DNA from: Syncephalis plumigaleata
Lineage: Eukaryota; Zoopagomycota; Zoopagomycetes; Zoopagales; Piptocephalidaceae
Length of the DNA: 64,000 nucleotides
Assembly: GCA_025201365.1 (NCBI GenBank)
Contig: JAIXMF010000002.1
Coordinates: forward strand, 2,232,001 to 2,296,000
Direction: 5' to 3'
Made by a program: the position numbers and the translations under genes. Positions within the stretch are counted from its first letter, which is position 1. The number at the start of each line of letters is the position of its first letter. This document shows, piece after piece, positions 1 to 14,242 of the stretch. A model generated the notes under the pieces. The model saw only the letters and a program-made list of their open reading frames with translations, was not told where the DNA came from and searched no databases.

Positions 1-1227
1 ACGAACGTTGAATTTAGGTCTGCGTGACACAATGGTGTAATGCGTTTACTAGTGTATTTTCCACAAATGAGCGTAAATATTTAATGTGAGTGACGACGTC
101 AAAGACAACGGTGATGACGATGGACTTTGACAAGTAGTGTATTCATTGAATGTTATGTTTCTTTCTGATTGCGCAAGTACGAGGTCTTATATATACGTCA
201 CTAATGCCTTTACAGCTGTTTTATGGAGGTGTCCACCTATGGATACATGGGATGTGTCAATCATCGAGGTAAGGGGTATGGTGGGCGAATAATGACTGTT
301 CTATTCTTTTGTTCGTTAACATGTTAGAAGAGCTGCCAGAATATATACATGGATTGACCGGAGTAAAGCGTGCTAACCAGCGCATAGTTGGCATTCGTGT
401 AACTAACGACTAACTCATTTCTGAAGTATTTTTATCCCTTACTCACCTGCTGTGTAAATAGTATATTTGTTTGAAATGATAGAATAGTCTTGATACGAGT
501 GTACTATTGCTGCCGATAGACACATGGCCAAACTGTCTGACAGAGTGTCAGCTTGCTTGAGGCGATGATTGTACTCGCTACAACAACAAGTCCTCCTTTT
601 GGACACGTGCAACATGCTGTCACATCACATGTCTATGGGCTACACTATTCGCATAACATCGATTACAGATGATCTATTTGGTAACTGAATGGATAGACGG
701 CACAAATTGTATGTTCCAATGCAGATGAAATCAAAACATTACTGAAATGGTACAGGCCTCTCTACTAAAGCTGTCACAATATTCGTGCGTGTTCTAACAG
801 AGCAAGTAAAGCTGTTCTTGCCAATATCAAGCTTAACATGCGACAATCTCGAACGATGCTGACCCACGTGCGTTCCTAGTTCTATTTTCATTAGTACAGG
901 TATCATCGAGTCGACAATAAACAGGTATTGTTATTCCAAGGGAAACAATGACAGCATCAAGAGTCACAGGCTACTCAAAGCATGCGCACTATAATAAGAA
1001 ATGACGAGCAAGTTGCTACTCAGTGTAGTATTATATGTTCATACAAAAGTAATGCTAAAATGGAGTATCCTAGCATGTGAATCCAACCAATATATAAAAA
1101 AAAAAAAAAAAAAAAAAAAATGATACAAAAAATCAAAAAACCAATATCAATATCCAAAATGATACGTGAATCGAACTGATATACGATAGTCTCTCAGTCT
1201 TTCGGTATTAAGCCATTGCTATAACGT
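1..1227. other. Intergenic, no gene recognised
   Basis: No open frame with recognisable protein character is visible on either strand. The stretch is AT-rich and contains an uninterrupted run of 25 A at 1096-1120. It may hold the promoter or 3' flank of a gene beyond the left edge, but I can identify neither. Confidence 0.5.
1096..1120. repeat. Poly-A homopolymer (25 A)
   Basis: An unbroken run of 25 adenines. No LINE, SINE or processed-gene body is recognisable upstream, so I read it as a simple repeat, not a retroposon tail. Confidence 0.9.
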
Positions 1228-2017
1228 TTATTTCTCGTTTACCGCATTCTCTATCGCCTTCCTAAGCTGTGCGCGGATATCATTCGCATTGATGCTGGTA
1301 TCCGGTGCTGTCTTGGGCGCTTCAAATATTGTTGCAACAATTTTGTCGATATAAGCATGTGTTTGGTCATAGGTTAGTTTAGATTTCTCCATAATATTGG
1401 GTTAGCGTAGAGCTGCAAACCGATGAATCTTTGCAAAAGATCTGCTATATCCTTGGCGTATGATGTGGCAGGCAGGACATGCTGTTTTACATCCGTATAA
1501 ATGTGATTCATCCTTGTAATAAATGCTGGCAAATCTTAGCCTCGATGGTGATTGGATCGTGATCGCTACGTGTTAATTGCACGACAAGCGGCACGATATC
1601 AAGTGATGCTGTTGCGTAGTATTTCGAAATCTTTTGATTAAAGAATATAGGCACATCGGTGGCTAGATTGAGTGCACCATTGGCCACTGCCTGCGCGATG
1701 GATTGTCGTGCTTCATTGCTGGCTTTCCTTAATTGTTCAGCAACATTGGGATATTGCCGCGACAGTGTTTGCGGAATAGCATGCTCCAAATCTCGTTGGA
1801 TATCCCGTTGTAGAACTACACGTAATTCTTCCCAGGATGCTACGTGCACATGTGACTTTACTCGTCGCATGACTGTATTTAGTATGATGTCAAATTCAGC
1901 TAGTGTTTTATCGCCAAGAGGAACATTTCGTTGGCTAACATCCGACAATACAACCTGTTTGCTGGCAAACACCACCAGACTAGAGGTTAGCAATAGTACT
2001 ATTGTGGAGAAACGCAT
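1228..2017 (-). CDS. Secreted protein of unknown function, frame interrupted
   Basis: The reading frame opens with a typical signal peptide (MRFSTIVLLLTSSLVVFAS), so the product should enter the secretory pathway. The rest, about 240 residues, is mostly predicted amphipathic helix without cysteine clusters or known motifs; I do not recognise the family. Two single-base frame shifts are apparent. The first lies near 1530, where the frame with IEAK continues as DLPAFITRMNHIYTDVK. The second lies near 1390, before MEKSKLTYDQ. The protein then ends in ENAVNEK at 1228. The continuous helical character across both joints suggests that one ancestral frame was interrupted, either by recent decay or by consensus errors. 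I chose the start at 2017 because the signal peptide begins there; the frame is open further upstream. It lies next to another secreted protein on the same strand. Confidence 0.5.
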
Positions 2018-2349
2018 TTTTACAAAAAGTAGCAGTAGGAACATATAACGTTGACATGTGGAGCCGTTGCTCTCCACCATCAACATACGTATCTCTCTTC
2101 TTATAGCATTCTCACGCAATAGCCGGCATGTGTCGCACTATTATTGGAGGGAAACCTGTTCTACATGGTAGTACGCAATATAAGAGAGTGCAATCGTTAG
2201 CTTAAGACTATTTACATGATCGGATGATACGGTGCTATCTAATCAATGGCGCTAACGTATGTGCAAAAGTATTTATTAATAAAAACAAAAGTTGAAGGCT
2301 AACATGGTTAATCGGTTGGAAAAAGCCTGTAATACCATGCATGATTAAG

Positions 2350-3553
2350 CTATATCCTCAGCTTAGCCACTAGATCCATGCTGACCTTGGGTCGTAATCG
2401 AACGTCTGTTTCCAGCATACTCATCAGCATGGCAATGGTGGCTGGGAAACGATTCAATTTTACGTGTCTACCACTATCGGGAATAGCATCTTTCTCTTCT
2501 CGATGTTGTTCATCTTCGATGCCTTCTCCGCGATTTCAGCCATACGATACCTGCTCGAAGCGTGAACAACTTGCCGACCAAGCTCGGAATAGGGATATTT
2601 GCCCAGGCCTAGAAAGTAGAGCGTGACACCGAGTTGCCAAATGTCATATTGATCTGGATCGGTTGCTTTCGCTGTCATGACAGGTTCACCTGCTTTCGGG
2701 AACATTTCCGGTGGTGTAAAGTAATTGTCGGCCGGCTTCACTAATGATAATTGTTCCGTTTGACTTGTAAACACTTTAGCATGACTAAAATCGGTCAGTT
2801 TCGTGATTAGCGAGTTGTTTGGCCCTTTCACCATATAAATGTTGGCGGGATTAATGTTCAAATGTGATATGTTGATGCTTCTCAGGTATACGAGTGCCTC
2901 TACCACCTGGAGTGCCATGACACGGATGAGCTTATTGGTTTCGGAGGGCAATACTCGATTTTTGGTAAAGTATTCGTAAATGGATTGTTTGCCTATATAC
3001 TCGGTAACAAAGCAGTAGGCATCATCACGCTTTGCTATCGCCAAGTACCTTGCAATGTACGTGTGACCGCCCACTGGTGCATTATTACCTGGCCATTTCT
3101 GTTCCAATATCTGGTCTCATGATGGTTAGTAATCATGATGTCGATGTTGTGTCAATTTAGTTTACGCTTACCTGCATCATCCTAGCCTCTTGTTCGCTAT
3201 GACTAGTTGCTCGTACACATCTAATATTGACATTCGTATTGATATTCCTCTCTGGATCCTTGTAGTAGCCAATGCCAGTGACCAGATTGGGCTCTTGGAT
3301 AACCTCTTCCTCGATAAGGAGACCTTTGATACCTAGCGCGTTTAATTCTTTGGTGGGTAGTTGTAATAGTGGTTTTTCGAAGCTGATGGCTATCAATACA
3401 GGTATGATTAGTACAATGTCATTATCCTATATACACCGGATGTTTATTCTTACGTGCAGGGAATCTGGGTAGGGCTGACACTAGGTTTGAACCTGCAATC
3501 ATGACTAGTGCACATGTTAGCATCGCGTACTTGCGCGAAATTCTTGTCATCAT
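2350..3553 (-). CDS. Secreted protein-kinase-fold protein lacking catalytic residues
   Basis: Three exons are visible: 3454-3553, 3172-3389 and 2350-3110, with introns of 61-64 bases and clean GTAAG..AG borders. Exon 1 encodes a signal peptide (CALVMIAGSNLVSALP). Exons 2 and 3 encode a kinase-like domain: the hinge region reads VTEYIGKQSIYEYF, the catalytic loop ISHLNINPANIY, the magnesium loop LTDFSHAKVF, then YFTPPEMF (APE-like) and DIWQLGVTLYFLGLGKYPY. The HRD aspartate is replaced by Asn, the loop lysine by Asn, and DFG reads DFS, so phosphotransfer is unlikely; it is better called a pseudokinase. A one-base frame shift near 2540 separates the main frame from the C-terminal helix (RFPATIAMLMSMLETDVRLRPKV), which fits the end of a kinase C-lobe. 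Its role is unknown; a secreted binding scaffold or effector is speculation. Confidence 0.6.
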
Positions 3554-4414
3554 GATGTTATTGTGGATAAAAGATGAATTGGACGGTGTATAAGGCGACG
3601 ATAATGATGGAATATGCATTTGAAAGCAATAATTCGTACAAGTTTAAATAGCGTTTATTTTCAAGCAGCGTAATTCCAATATAACCACGGAGTAGATTAG
3701 ACACGTGTCGATGTTCCTTTCTCGATATACAATACAAATGAGATGTCGCTTCGGGGAAGTAACCATCCAATAGCAACCATTCTAGTCTCACTCGGTTACA
3801 GATCACATGAGAGCAATATTGGAAAGAGAGCGGAAGCGTTCTTTTTGGATAGTACACACCTTTTTTTGAATTATTGACATCCAGTATAATGCTTTATGTT
3901 TAAGTACCAGCTATAGTATAGTGCAATAGAACGTAGCCTGATATTTGTAAAAAATAAAGAGAATGAATTCATTTGCTATGTGCATTCTTGTTCTGTTTCA
4001 TTGAACGTACATACACTCTCACTCGCTCGCTCGCTCAATGATGATGATGCAGTGACCGCCATTTACTTCATTGCCATGTGTACAATCATACTCGTTCGCT
4101 CGTTGATAATCCTGTAGTGTTTGTGATACTGTTTCGATAAATGAAACTGCTACCAAATCATGGTGTTGTTATCAAGCGGGGGATGGTTACCACCTACTCG
4201 TGTCGATAGACATGAGTAGAAACCACGTTTTGTTTCATTAGATAGTTCATTTCATTTCAAAGATATACCACATCTCAGATATACGCGAGTAATTACCGCA
4301 TTTGTCCATACAAGTTTCATTCTGTTTCAACGCGACTATCCGATACTGCTCACCATACATAACAACGAATATTATACGCTTTTATTAGATTCGCGCATGC
4401 GCAGGATGCGATGA
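3554..4414. other. Intergenic, no gene recognised
   Basis: Short open frames occur on the minus strand around 3558-3857, but none has motifs or plausible splice partners. The stretch probably holds the promoter of the secreted kinase-like gene and the 3' flank of PDX1. Confidence 0.5.
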
Positions 4415-5586
4415 TTACCAGCCTCTCTTTGCGTACACTTGTTCTTCCGGTAGTTCACTGATATTGATACCAACCATCGCTTCACCAAGATCTTCGCTAA
4501 CACTGGCCAATACACTGGCATCACGATAGTGCGTAACCGCTTGCACGATAGCACGAGCACGCTTGGCCGGATCGCCCGACTTGAAGATGCCGGAACCGAC
4601 GAATACGCCGTCACAGCCTAGTTGCATCATAAGTGCAGCATCGGCCGGGGTAGCAACACCACCTGCCGCGAAATTCACCACAGGAAGACGACCAGCTCGT
4701 GCCGTTTGCTTCACCAACTCGTAGGGTGCTTGAATATCCTTGGCGAATGTGTACAACTCTTCGTCGGACATGGCAGATGCTTTACGGATTTCCGCGTTCA
4801 CTGTACGCGCATGTCGTACAGCCTCGACAACATTACCGGTACCTGCTTCGCCCTTGGTGCGAATCATGGCAGCACCCTCTGAAATACGTCGCAATGCTTC
4901 GCCCAAGTTACGGCAACCGCACACGAATGGTGCACGATAGTTGTGCTTATTAATGTGATGCTCCTCATCAGCCGGTGTCAACACTTCACTTTCGTCAATG
5001 TAGTCAATGCCTAAACTATCAAGAATCTAATCGTAGTTGTGCGCATACACACAAGTAAATAACATAGCATTCATTAGATTTATACTATTGATGAATTGCT
5101 CTTCGTATTCTACTTACTTGTGCTTCCACAAAGTGTCCAATACGACATTTGGCCATGACAGGAATACTAACGGCCGCTTTAATCTCTCTGATCATTTTCG
5201 GATCCGACATACGTGCCACACCACCTATATTATTCGTTATGTATTAGTAATCGTCAACACAACGTGGTATAATCAACCTCTTTTTGTCCATCTATTGCGT
5301 TGATTGTAGTGACAACTTACCATTCTTACGAATATCAGCTGGTACTCGTTCTAAGGCCATAACAGCACAAGCACCTGCCTCTTCGGCAATACGTGCCTGT
5401 TCCACGTTCACTACATCCATGATGACGCCACCCTAATCATCAATATCGCAATTGTTATTATTATTATTAGTGTATTTTTCTCGTTGTAGCCTAGACTAAG
5501 CAGCGTACCTTTAACATTTGGGCTAGACCTGCCTTCACATTAAACGTAGCAGTGCGTACACCGTTTGCTTGCGCGTTATTCTCCAT
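4415..5586 (-). CDS. PDX1: Pyridoxal 5'-phosphate synthase, PDX1/SNZ subunit
   Basis: PDX1 builds pyridoxal 5'-phosphate from ribose 5-phosphate, glyceraldehyde 3-phosphate and ammonia supplied by a PDX2/SNO glutaminase; it works in the cytosol as a dodecamer. Four exons are visible: 5509-5586, 5321-5432, 5118-5224 and 4415-5026. Joined they give about 300 residues, the normal family length. Family signatures are [17 protein letters not shown] at the N terminus, [13 protein letters not shown] in the barrel, [17 protein letters not shown] and [14 protein letters not shown] near the phosphate site. The start at 5586 (MENNAQANG) puts the conserved core 17 residues in. An ATG at 5664 in the same frame would add 26 residues including a run of nine threonines. 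I see no break in the frame. The PDX2 partner is not in the window. Confidence 0.95.
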
Positions 5587-6270
5587 AGTGGTTGTTGTTG
5601 TTGTCGTTGTTGTTGCAGTGATTTCGCTACCGTTAGGAATGAGATTCTGAGGTGGTTGAAACATAATAAAAAAATAAAAATATATACCAACAATCAAGGG
5701 TCAGATAGAGGACAGAGTAGTGCAACAATGTTGTCAGTCAACTGATTCTGCAACCAAGTAACAATAAAAATGAAGAAACAGACTACGGTATAATGGAACC
5801 CTTTGCGAAACTGACCCTAGTTGGGGCCTGCTTATATACATGTATTCCCTAAGGCAGCGGAGCTTGCCTATCTCCAGCTTGTGTGTGTGTGCGTGTGCGT
5901 GAGTGCGTGTGCGGTTGAGTCAGCTTACAATCACCTCATCGGAACAGGATATGAGCATGTGCGGCGTAAATAGGAAAAAAAGAGCGAATCAGCGTGCGTA
6001 AGCATTGGCTTATGGGCATATTGATGCCGAAGAACGCGTCACATCTGCCAATCTCATTCGAGGATCAGCGTGGTATGTGATGAGATCTACTGATATCGTT
6101 ACTATCTCAGCTTTTTTCTTTATTCCAGTTTAATAAGCAGTATTTGATAAATGACACACGCCAACGTTATATTTATATTTGAATAATTTATTAAAGAGGA
6201 TCATACAAGAATTACGTTAGTGTAGTTGTATTAGTGGTGTAGTTATAATTACAATAGATTGAATACTCAT
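5587..6270. other. PDX1 upstream region
   Basis: Non-coding by eye apart from the possible N-terminal extension of PDX1 up to 5664. A degenerate GT-rich stretch lies at about 5880-5920. It should contain the PDX1 promoter and the 3' flank of the histone methyltransferase gene. Confidence 0.5.
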
Positions 6271-8929
<2,659 letters not shown>

Positions 8930-9276
8930 TATTTCCGTGTATGTGTATCAGTGTTCGGCCTGTTAATGTTGCTGTTACTATTAACGAACAGCAACGGTAA
9001 TAATAAAGAAAATGCTAAACAGGAATCCAACGGAATCAACCAATGTGAGTATATTAAAGAAAATGGAAAAAGGCCGACAATAGGGGAAATCACATTTGGA
9101 GACATCATCATTAGGATCATGTTTATATATTCTACACTTTAATCACACTGTTCAACTGCCACTCTCCTTATTGCTTCTCATTGACGTGTATTTGCTGTTT
9201 ATTCAAGTGGTAAGCATACAGCTAGTATATAAACATACTGACACGTATTCTATGTCAAGTTAGCGGTATAGGCAAC
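8930..9276. promoter_or_regulatory. Shared upstream region of the methyltransferase pair
   Basis: About 347 bases separate the divergent starts of the H3K9 methyltransferase (minus) and the carnosine N-methyltransferase (plus). Both promoters must lie here or overlap the 5' exons. No specific factor site could be assigned by eye. Confidence 0.5.
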
Positions 9277-11160
9277 ATGAATATTGATCGGGATTCAATG
9301 TTGACACCGAACGAAAGTCAATGGGATCAGGTGCATAGTCATGAGCCTAGTCATATTCATGATAATAGAAGTGCACAAGCATCCAGCGATGATATTGCAG
9401 CAGAACAACGCGTATTTCGTCGTACTCTAATGGCCATGATAGGTTATCGACGACATACGATGAATGTCAATGAACGTCGACGACGAGAATGGAGTCTACT
9501 ATCTGAGCGACATCGATCATTCGTACCGGATTATGAGGCTAAACTAGATAGGATTGACCATGCCATTGAGGCAAATTCAAAGTTTCTACGACTTGTCGCC
9601 TCACATGCTTGTCAGTTCGGTAGTGATGATGTACAGGTAGCGTATTCCATCCAGAGGAAGAATAAGCATCCTAGTGATACTGATGCACTTACCAGTCAAT
9701 ATCGTGTACATCATGCTTAGATGTTGGATATACTTCGATCGGATAGTGGACAATCGCCCGTGATGGTGGCAGAATCAGATATTGATAAAGTGCGTAGTAC
9801 GTTGAAACAAGTAGTACGCGACTGGACGGTAGTGGTAAGTCAATAGATTGCGTGTGTGTGGATCGATGATGGATATGTCCGTGATTAATACGCGAATCAT
9901 ATTAGGGTGAAGCTGAAAGAATAGCCACCTATCAACCTATTATGAATGCATTAGCATCAGCCTATGGCCATCTACCTATCGAGGAACGGTGAGTCACTAG
10001 TTGATACGGATAGCAGATATATATATATATTTACTATTGACTGGTGTAGAGCATCCTTGAAGGTGCTTGTGCCAGGTGCCGGTCTTGGTCGACTTGCCTA
10101 CGATATTGCTAAACAAGGTAGGATGCCACTATGCTAATGGTAATAATAATAATGGATTCATCTATTAACATGTATATACGCAGGCTATAGCTGTCAAGGT
10201 AAATTAGGATATACACATATAATCCATGAGTTAGCTAATAGATATGTATATGAATCCATTCTTATATTAGGCAATGAATTCTCATTTCATATGGTAAATA
10301 GCTGCATATTGCCTTAGCTATGATATGATATGTCTACTCACCGACTAGTTGTTTAGTTATTCATGTCGAATTATTTATTAAACAGGTATGATATCACATT
10401 GTTTGAGCAATAAGCGCTACTTGTACTGATGCTTCTGTCTGTATATCATCATACTGCTATTCCTCTAGCGTGGAACGGATAAATCAACACGAGATCTACC
10501 CGTTTATTCACGTGTTCTCCAACATTCTAAATAGTCAGGACATACTTGCGCCTATTGCCGTACCGGATGTGCTGCCATCGAATCTTCCACCCAACGTCGA
10601 CTTCTCTATGGTAGCGGGTGAATTCGTCGAAGTATACGATGATCCGAAGCAGTACGGTACGTGAATGAATGGAGTGTATCAGAATGCCATTGTCCTAGTT
10701 ACACTAATTCTCGGCTCAATAGGCACATGGGATTGTATCGTGACGTGTTATTTTATTGATACTGCACATAATATTATGGAGTATTTGGATACTATTCGTA
10801 AATTACTCAAGCCAAATGGTCGTTGGATTAATTATGGTATAGTAATAATGATCTATGTAGATGTATAGATATATATATGAACTAATTTGTTTATTGCATA
10901 GGTCCATTACTCTATCATTGGGAGGGAGTGCATGGAGAACGATCAATAGAGTTGAATCTGGATGAGTTAAAACAAGTTATACGCACCATTGGATTTCATA
11001 TTGTAGTAAGTGGATGGGCACACTACATCAATGACGGTATTAATTGACTCATTCATGATGTCAGGATGAAACGACACACACGGCGACCTACGCGGCCAAT
11101 CCACAATCCATGCTCAAGTACACCTATAATAATGCATTCTTTGTGGCCACACCTCAATAG
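9277..11160 (+). CDS. Carnosine N-methyltransferase (N2227-like family)
   Basis: The family transfers a methyl group from S-adenosylmethionine to histidine-containing substrates such as carnosine (CARNMT1); the fungal substrate is less clear. Eleven exons join in phase to 397 residues: 9277-9636, 9721-9834, 9906-9988, 10050-10117, 10184-10198, 10271-10293, 10357-10385, 10469-10656, 10723-10836, 10902-11005 and 11065-11160. Signatures are [12 protein letters not shown], the SAM-binding [22 protein letters not shown], then [34 protein letters not shown] and a C-terminal [10 protein letters not shown]. The in-frame TAG at 9718 is the end of intron 1, not a real stop. The exon of 15 bases and two of 23 and 29 bases sit around the GNEFSF motif. 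The frame is unbroken, and the family assignment is firm. Confidence 0.93.
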
Positions 11161-12697
11161 GCGCACACACGGCTAATCTACGAGCATGGAATGGCAGTCA
11201 GAGTATTCGCTTCTTGTTCATTATAGGCCAGAAAAACCAGTTTACTAGATTGAGTAGGGTATGATAGGGTGGCAATATTGATATTTATTGAAAAGTGACT
11301 AGGCAAATGAACTGGCATACGAAATACTTGTTTATTCTGGTATAGGAGCAATGAATAAAGTATATCCTATGTGTACGCGTGAGGATTCATACATACAAGT
11401 TTGTGATAATGCCTCTTGTTTTACCTTAATGCTAGGAGTGTCGCGTTATTACATTTCACATGTCCATTTCTGAATAGAAGCAGTTATTCGATAGTTGAGC
11501 GATTTTTATTTCCGCTATTGCATGTCAGTTGACGTATATTATGGCAATACAAGTGTGTGCGTATGCGTGTATAGAAGCTATGGTAGTTAGATAATGATTG
11601 ATGCTGTAGTGTAACTACTTGCTACCATCCATATCAGTGGTTGGTGGCGTGACCTCGTGTCCTATTTGGCATTTAACGCTTTGCTAGATTCTATTCTTGT
11701 TCGAACAAGACTTGTATTAGCAGCAGCTACTACTGCTATTGTATTGTCAACGGTCGTCGACGATCATTCACTAGTTGTACATGACATCACAACTCGCCTA
11801 TGTTGTCTACATTTATCGACTAAACAGGCGCGGTCTTTCTCGCCTTACCACACTCAATTTCCATAGTTGTCCGACAGTATCGTCGCTATTATTGTCGTTG
11901 CGGTCATTTTGTTGTTTGTGTTTGGCAATTCAGAATTGTGACGGTTTACCAGTTGTTCACCTTTACACTGACTGTTCCTCTACTAAATACACGATATTGC
12001 ATAAGAAGCGTATAAAGCCATATTCGACTAGTATCAATATTGTTTATGGTAGCTGTATGCCAATATGGATAATACGCGGTAATACACGCCTGGCATGAGC
12101 GTGGCATAATCTAATGCAAGTAGTTAATTGTCGTGTGATATCTAATAAGATTCATGTATTCATTTATTGCATGGCGAAACCAATTGAGAATCATCTTATT
12201 AGCATCTACACTTACCCCAATATTTGAGCATGTACACGCACACACAAGACAACACAAAGTCATTCATCCGTACTAGTCATACGTTCATATGTTCACGGGT
12301 TTACCGGCCACAATGCCAGTTCTGCCTCAGCTTGTACGACGATGTCGCGCGATGGCGCGTGATCAGCTTGTGTCCTACTCCACACATTAACCAATGACGC
12401 GTAGATATTCTAGTGGAGATTTTATTCGCTCTTTCTACATGCTCACTTCCATATCGATAATAGTCATGTCAATTGCAGACATGACTAGTTCGGCATTTAC
12501 GATATTGGCTACTACTTGCGGGGCAAGCGGACAGGAAACCTTTAAAAATGGCCGCTTTCTTCTCCTAACGAAGCATATTCTATCAAACACATCACCAACA
12601 TCACCATCACACTACTCCGAACACACTCGCTGCGATATCTTTTGACTACTTTCTACTCGAACGAATACCTCTCACGCACACAAGCCTTGTTGTTCAT

Positions 12698-12735
<38 letters not shown>

Positions 12736-12897
12736 AGAACCATTGTTTATTGTTTATTTAACGCGCACCTTCACTTGCCATTCTATTGTTTATAACCGGT
12801 TACGCCAACCAATATCGTCTCGATTCCCTTCTTTTTATTGCGATCTGTTTACTTTATTTATCAATTGACGAACTTTATCCAACACCATTCAAGTATA
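11161..12897. other. Intergenic, no gene recognised
   Basis: About 1.7 kb between the methyltransferase and the lipase. Open frames at 11657-12098 and 12394-12645 show no motif, no clear splice borders and a random-looking composition, so I do not call them. A CT dinucleotide repeat lies just upstream of the lipase and may be part of its promoter or leader. Confidence 0.5.
12699..12734. repeat. (CT)n microsatellite
   Basis: About 18 uninterrupted CT units about 165 bases upstream of the lipase start. Pyrimidine tracts of this sort are common in fungal promoters and leaders; function here is not shown. Confidence 0.9.
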
Positions 12898-14086
12898 ATG
12901 ATTCGACAAGCTATTCTATTGTTATTGGCAGCATTTGCCACATCCTCGCATGGTGCCGCCGTGAATACTACCGCCGCAAATGCCATCGCGGTGGACTCCT
13001 CCCCTAAACTCATGATGACCGGTAAACACTTGGCGAACCTACCTCAACAGGCCATTCAATCGTTGCAAATGTTTGCGGGTTTCGCGGCCGTAGCCACCTG
13101 TAGTCCCATCGGATGGAATTGTGGACCACGATGCCAGGGCACCACAGCTGGCACGCAATTCGTCAAGGAGCTCTACCACAAGGAAACGAACACCTTCGCG
13201 TATGTGGCCACCAACGACAAGTACCAACGAATTATCGTGGCATTCCGTGGTTCGGTCGATATCAGTTCGTGGATACAAAATCTGAACTTTGGCAAAACGA
13301 AAGTTGACTGGCTCAACAATGATGACGCGGAAGTACACGCAGGTTTCGTCAATTGCTACCATACGATTCGATCGGATCTCAAGAGCACAATCGCTGATGT
13401 TGCCAAACGTTTCCCCAAGTATACCGTCACATTTACCGGTCACTCCTTGGGTGGAGGTAAGTCAGGGTACACACACAAACAGAGGCCACACAAGCGTTGA
13501 TAACGTCGTTATAGCTTGCTGTGCCTCGCCTATGCTTGCCTATACTAATTACTGTTTTTATTGTTGTTATTTAGCATTGGCTATCTTGGCCGCATTGGAC
13601 ACGAATATTTCCACGCCCTCTATTAACCAACAAGTGGTAACATTCGGTGCACCACGTATTGGCAATCCCACCTTCGGCAATATGGTATCAACTCGTCTGT
13701 ACCAGGCAGCCAATAGTCGAACAGGTGGTATTCTACCATCACCGGTACGTGTGGTCAATTATAACGACATTGTACCACGTCTACCACCCAGCATGTTCGA
13801 CTATCAGCATCATGACGCCGAAGTGTGGATCAACTCGGGTGAAGGCGATCAAGCGACACTATGCCAGGTGGGCAAGAAAGAAGAGGATCCGAACTGTGCC
13901 AAATCCGTTATGGCATTTATCGATGTGACACGTCACAACACGTATTTCGGTATACTTCTTGGTCGTTCAGGTCCATGCTCCGTGCCTGCACCAACCTACA
14001 GCGGTCGTGACATGGATGGCATCCCACTAGCAAGCCGTACCGCAGCCAATAAGAATACGATAACTACCGTACCAGCTAACGTCTAA
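12898..14086 (+). CDS. Secreted class 3 lipase
   Basis: The enzyme is expected to hydrolyse triacylglycerols outside the cell, like the Rhizomucor/Thermomyces lipases. Two exons, 12898-13456 and 13575-14086, join in phase to 356 residues. The N terminus is a signal peptide (MIRQAILLLLAAFATSSHG). Class 3 features are visible in order: YVATNDKYQRIIVAFRGS around the oxyanion region, the nucleophile elbow TGHSLGGA with its serine split from the rest by the intron, VVTFGAPRIGN, the acid VNYNDIVPRLPP and the histidine in TRHNTYFGI. Cysteine pairs fit an extracellular protein. The intron falls right after GHSLGG, a site where introns are often found in this family. Nothing suggests damage. An upstream in-frame start at 12838 would hide the signal peptide, so I prefer 12898. 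Confidence 0.95.
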
Positions 14087-14242
14087 TGATTAACGATGAT
14101 TATTATCTATCTATCTATATGTTTACGATATACATATACACTCATGCGTATGATGCTTATGCCGTTATTGCGGCAAGTCTTAATAAATAATTAATGACAT
14201 GTATGTATGATTGTTAAGCGTGCAGTATAAATCAGTTACAAT

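Noticed and set aside
1096-1120. Poly-A run as the tail of a retroposed element
   Set aside because: No element body, internal promoter or target duplication was recognisable on either side.
9718-9720. In-frame stop in the carnosine N-methyltransferase
   Set aside because: It lies at the 3' end of an intron with a GTAG donor at 9637; removal keeps the frame and family sequence.
11657-12645. Small genes between the carnosine methyltransferase and lipase
   Set aside because: Frames overlap at random, lack splice partners and have no recognisable protein features.
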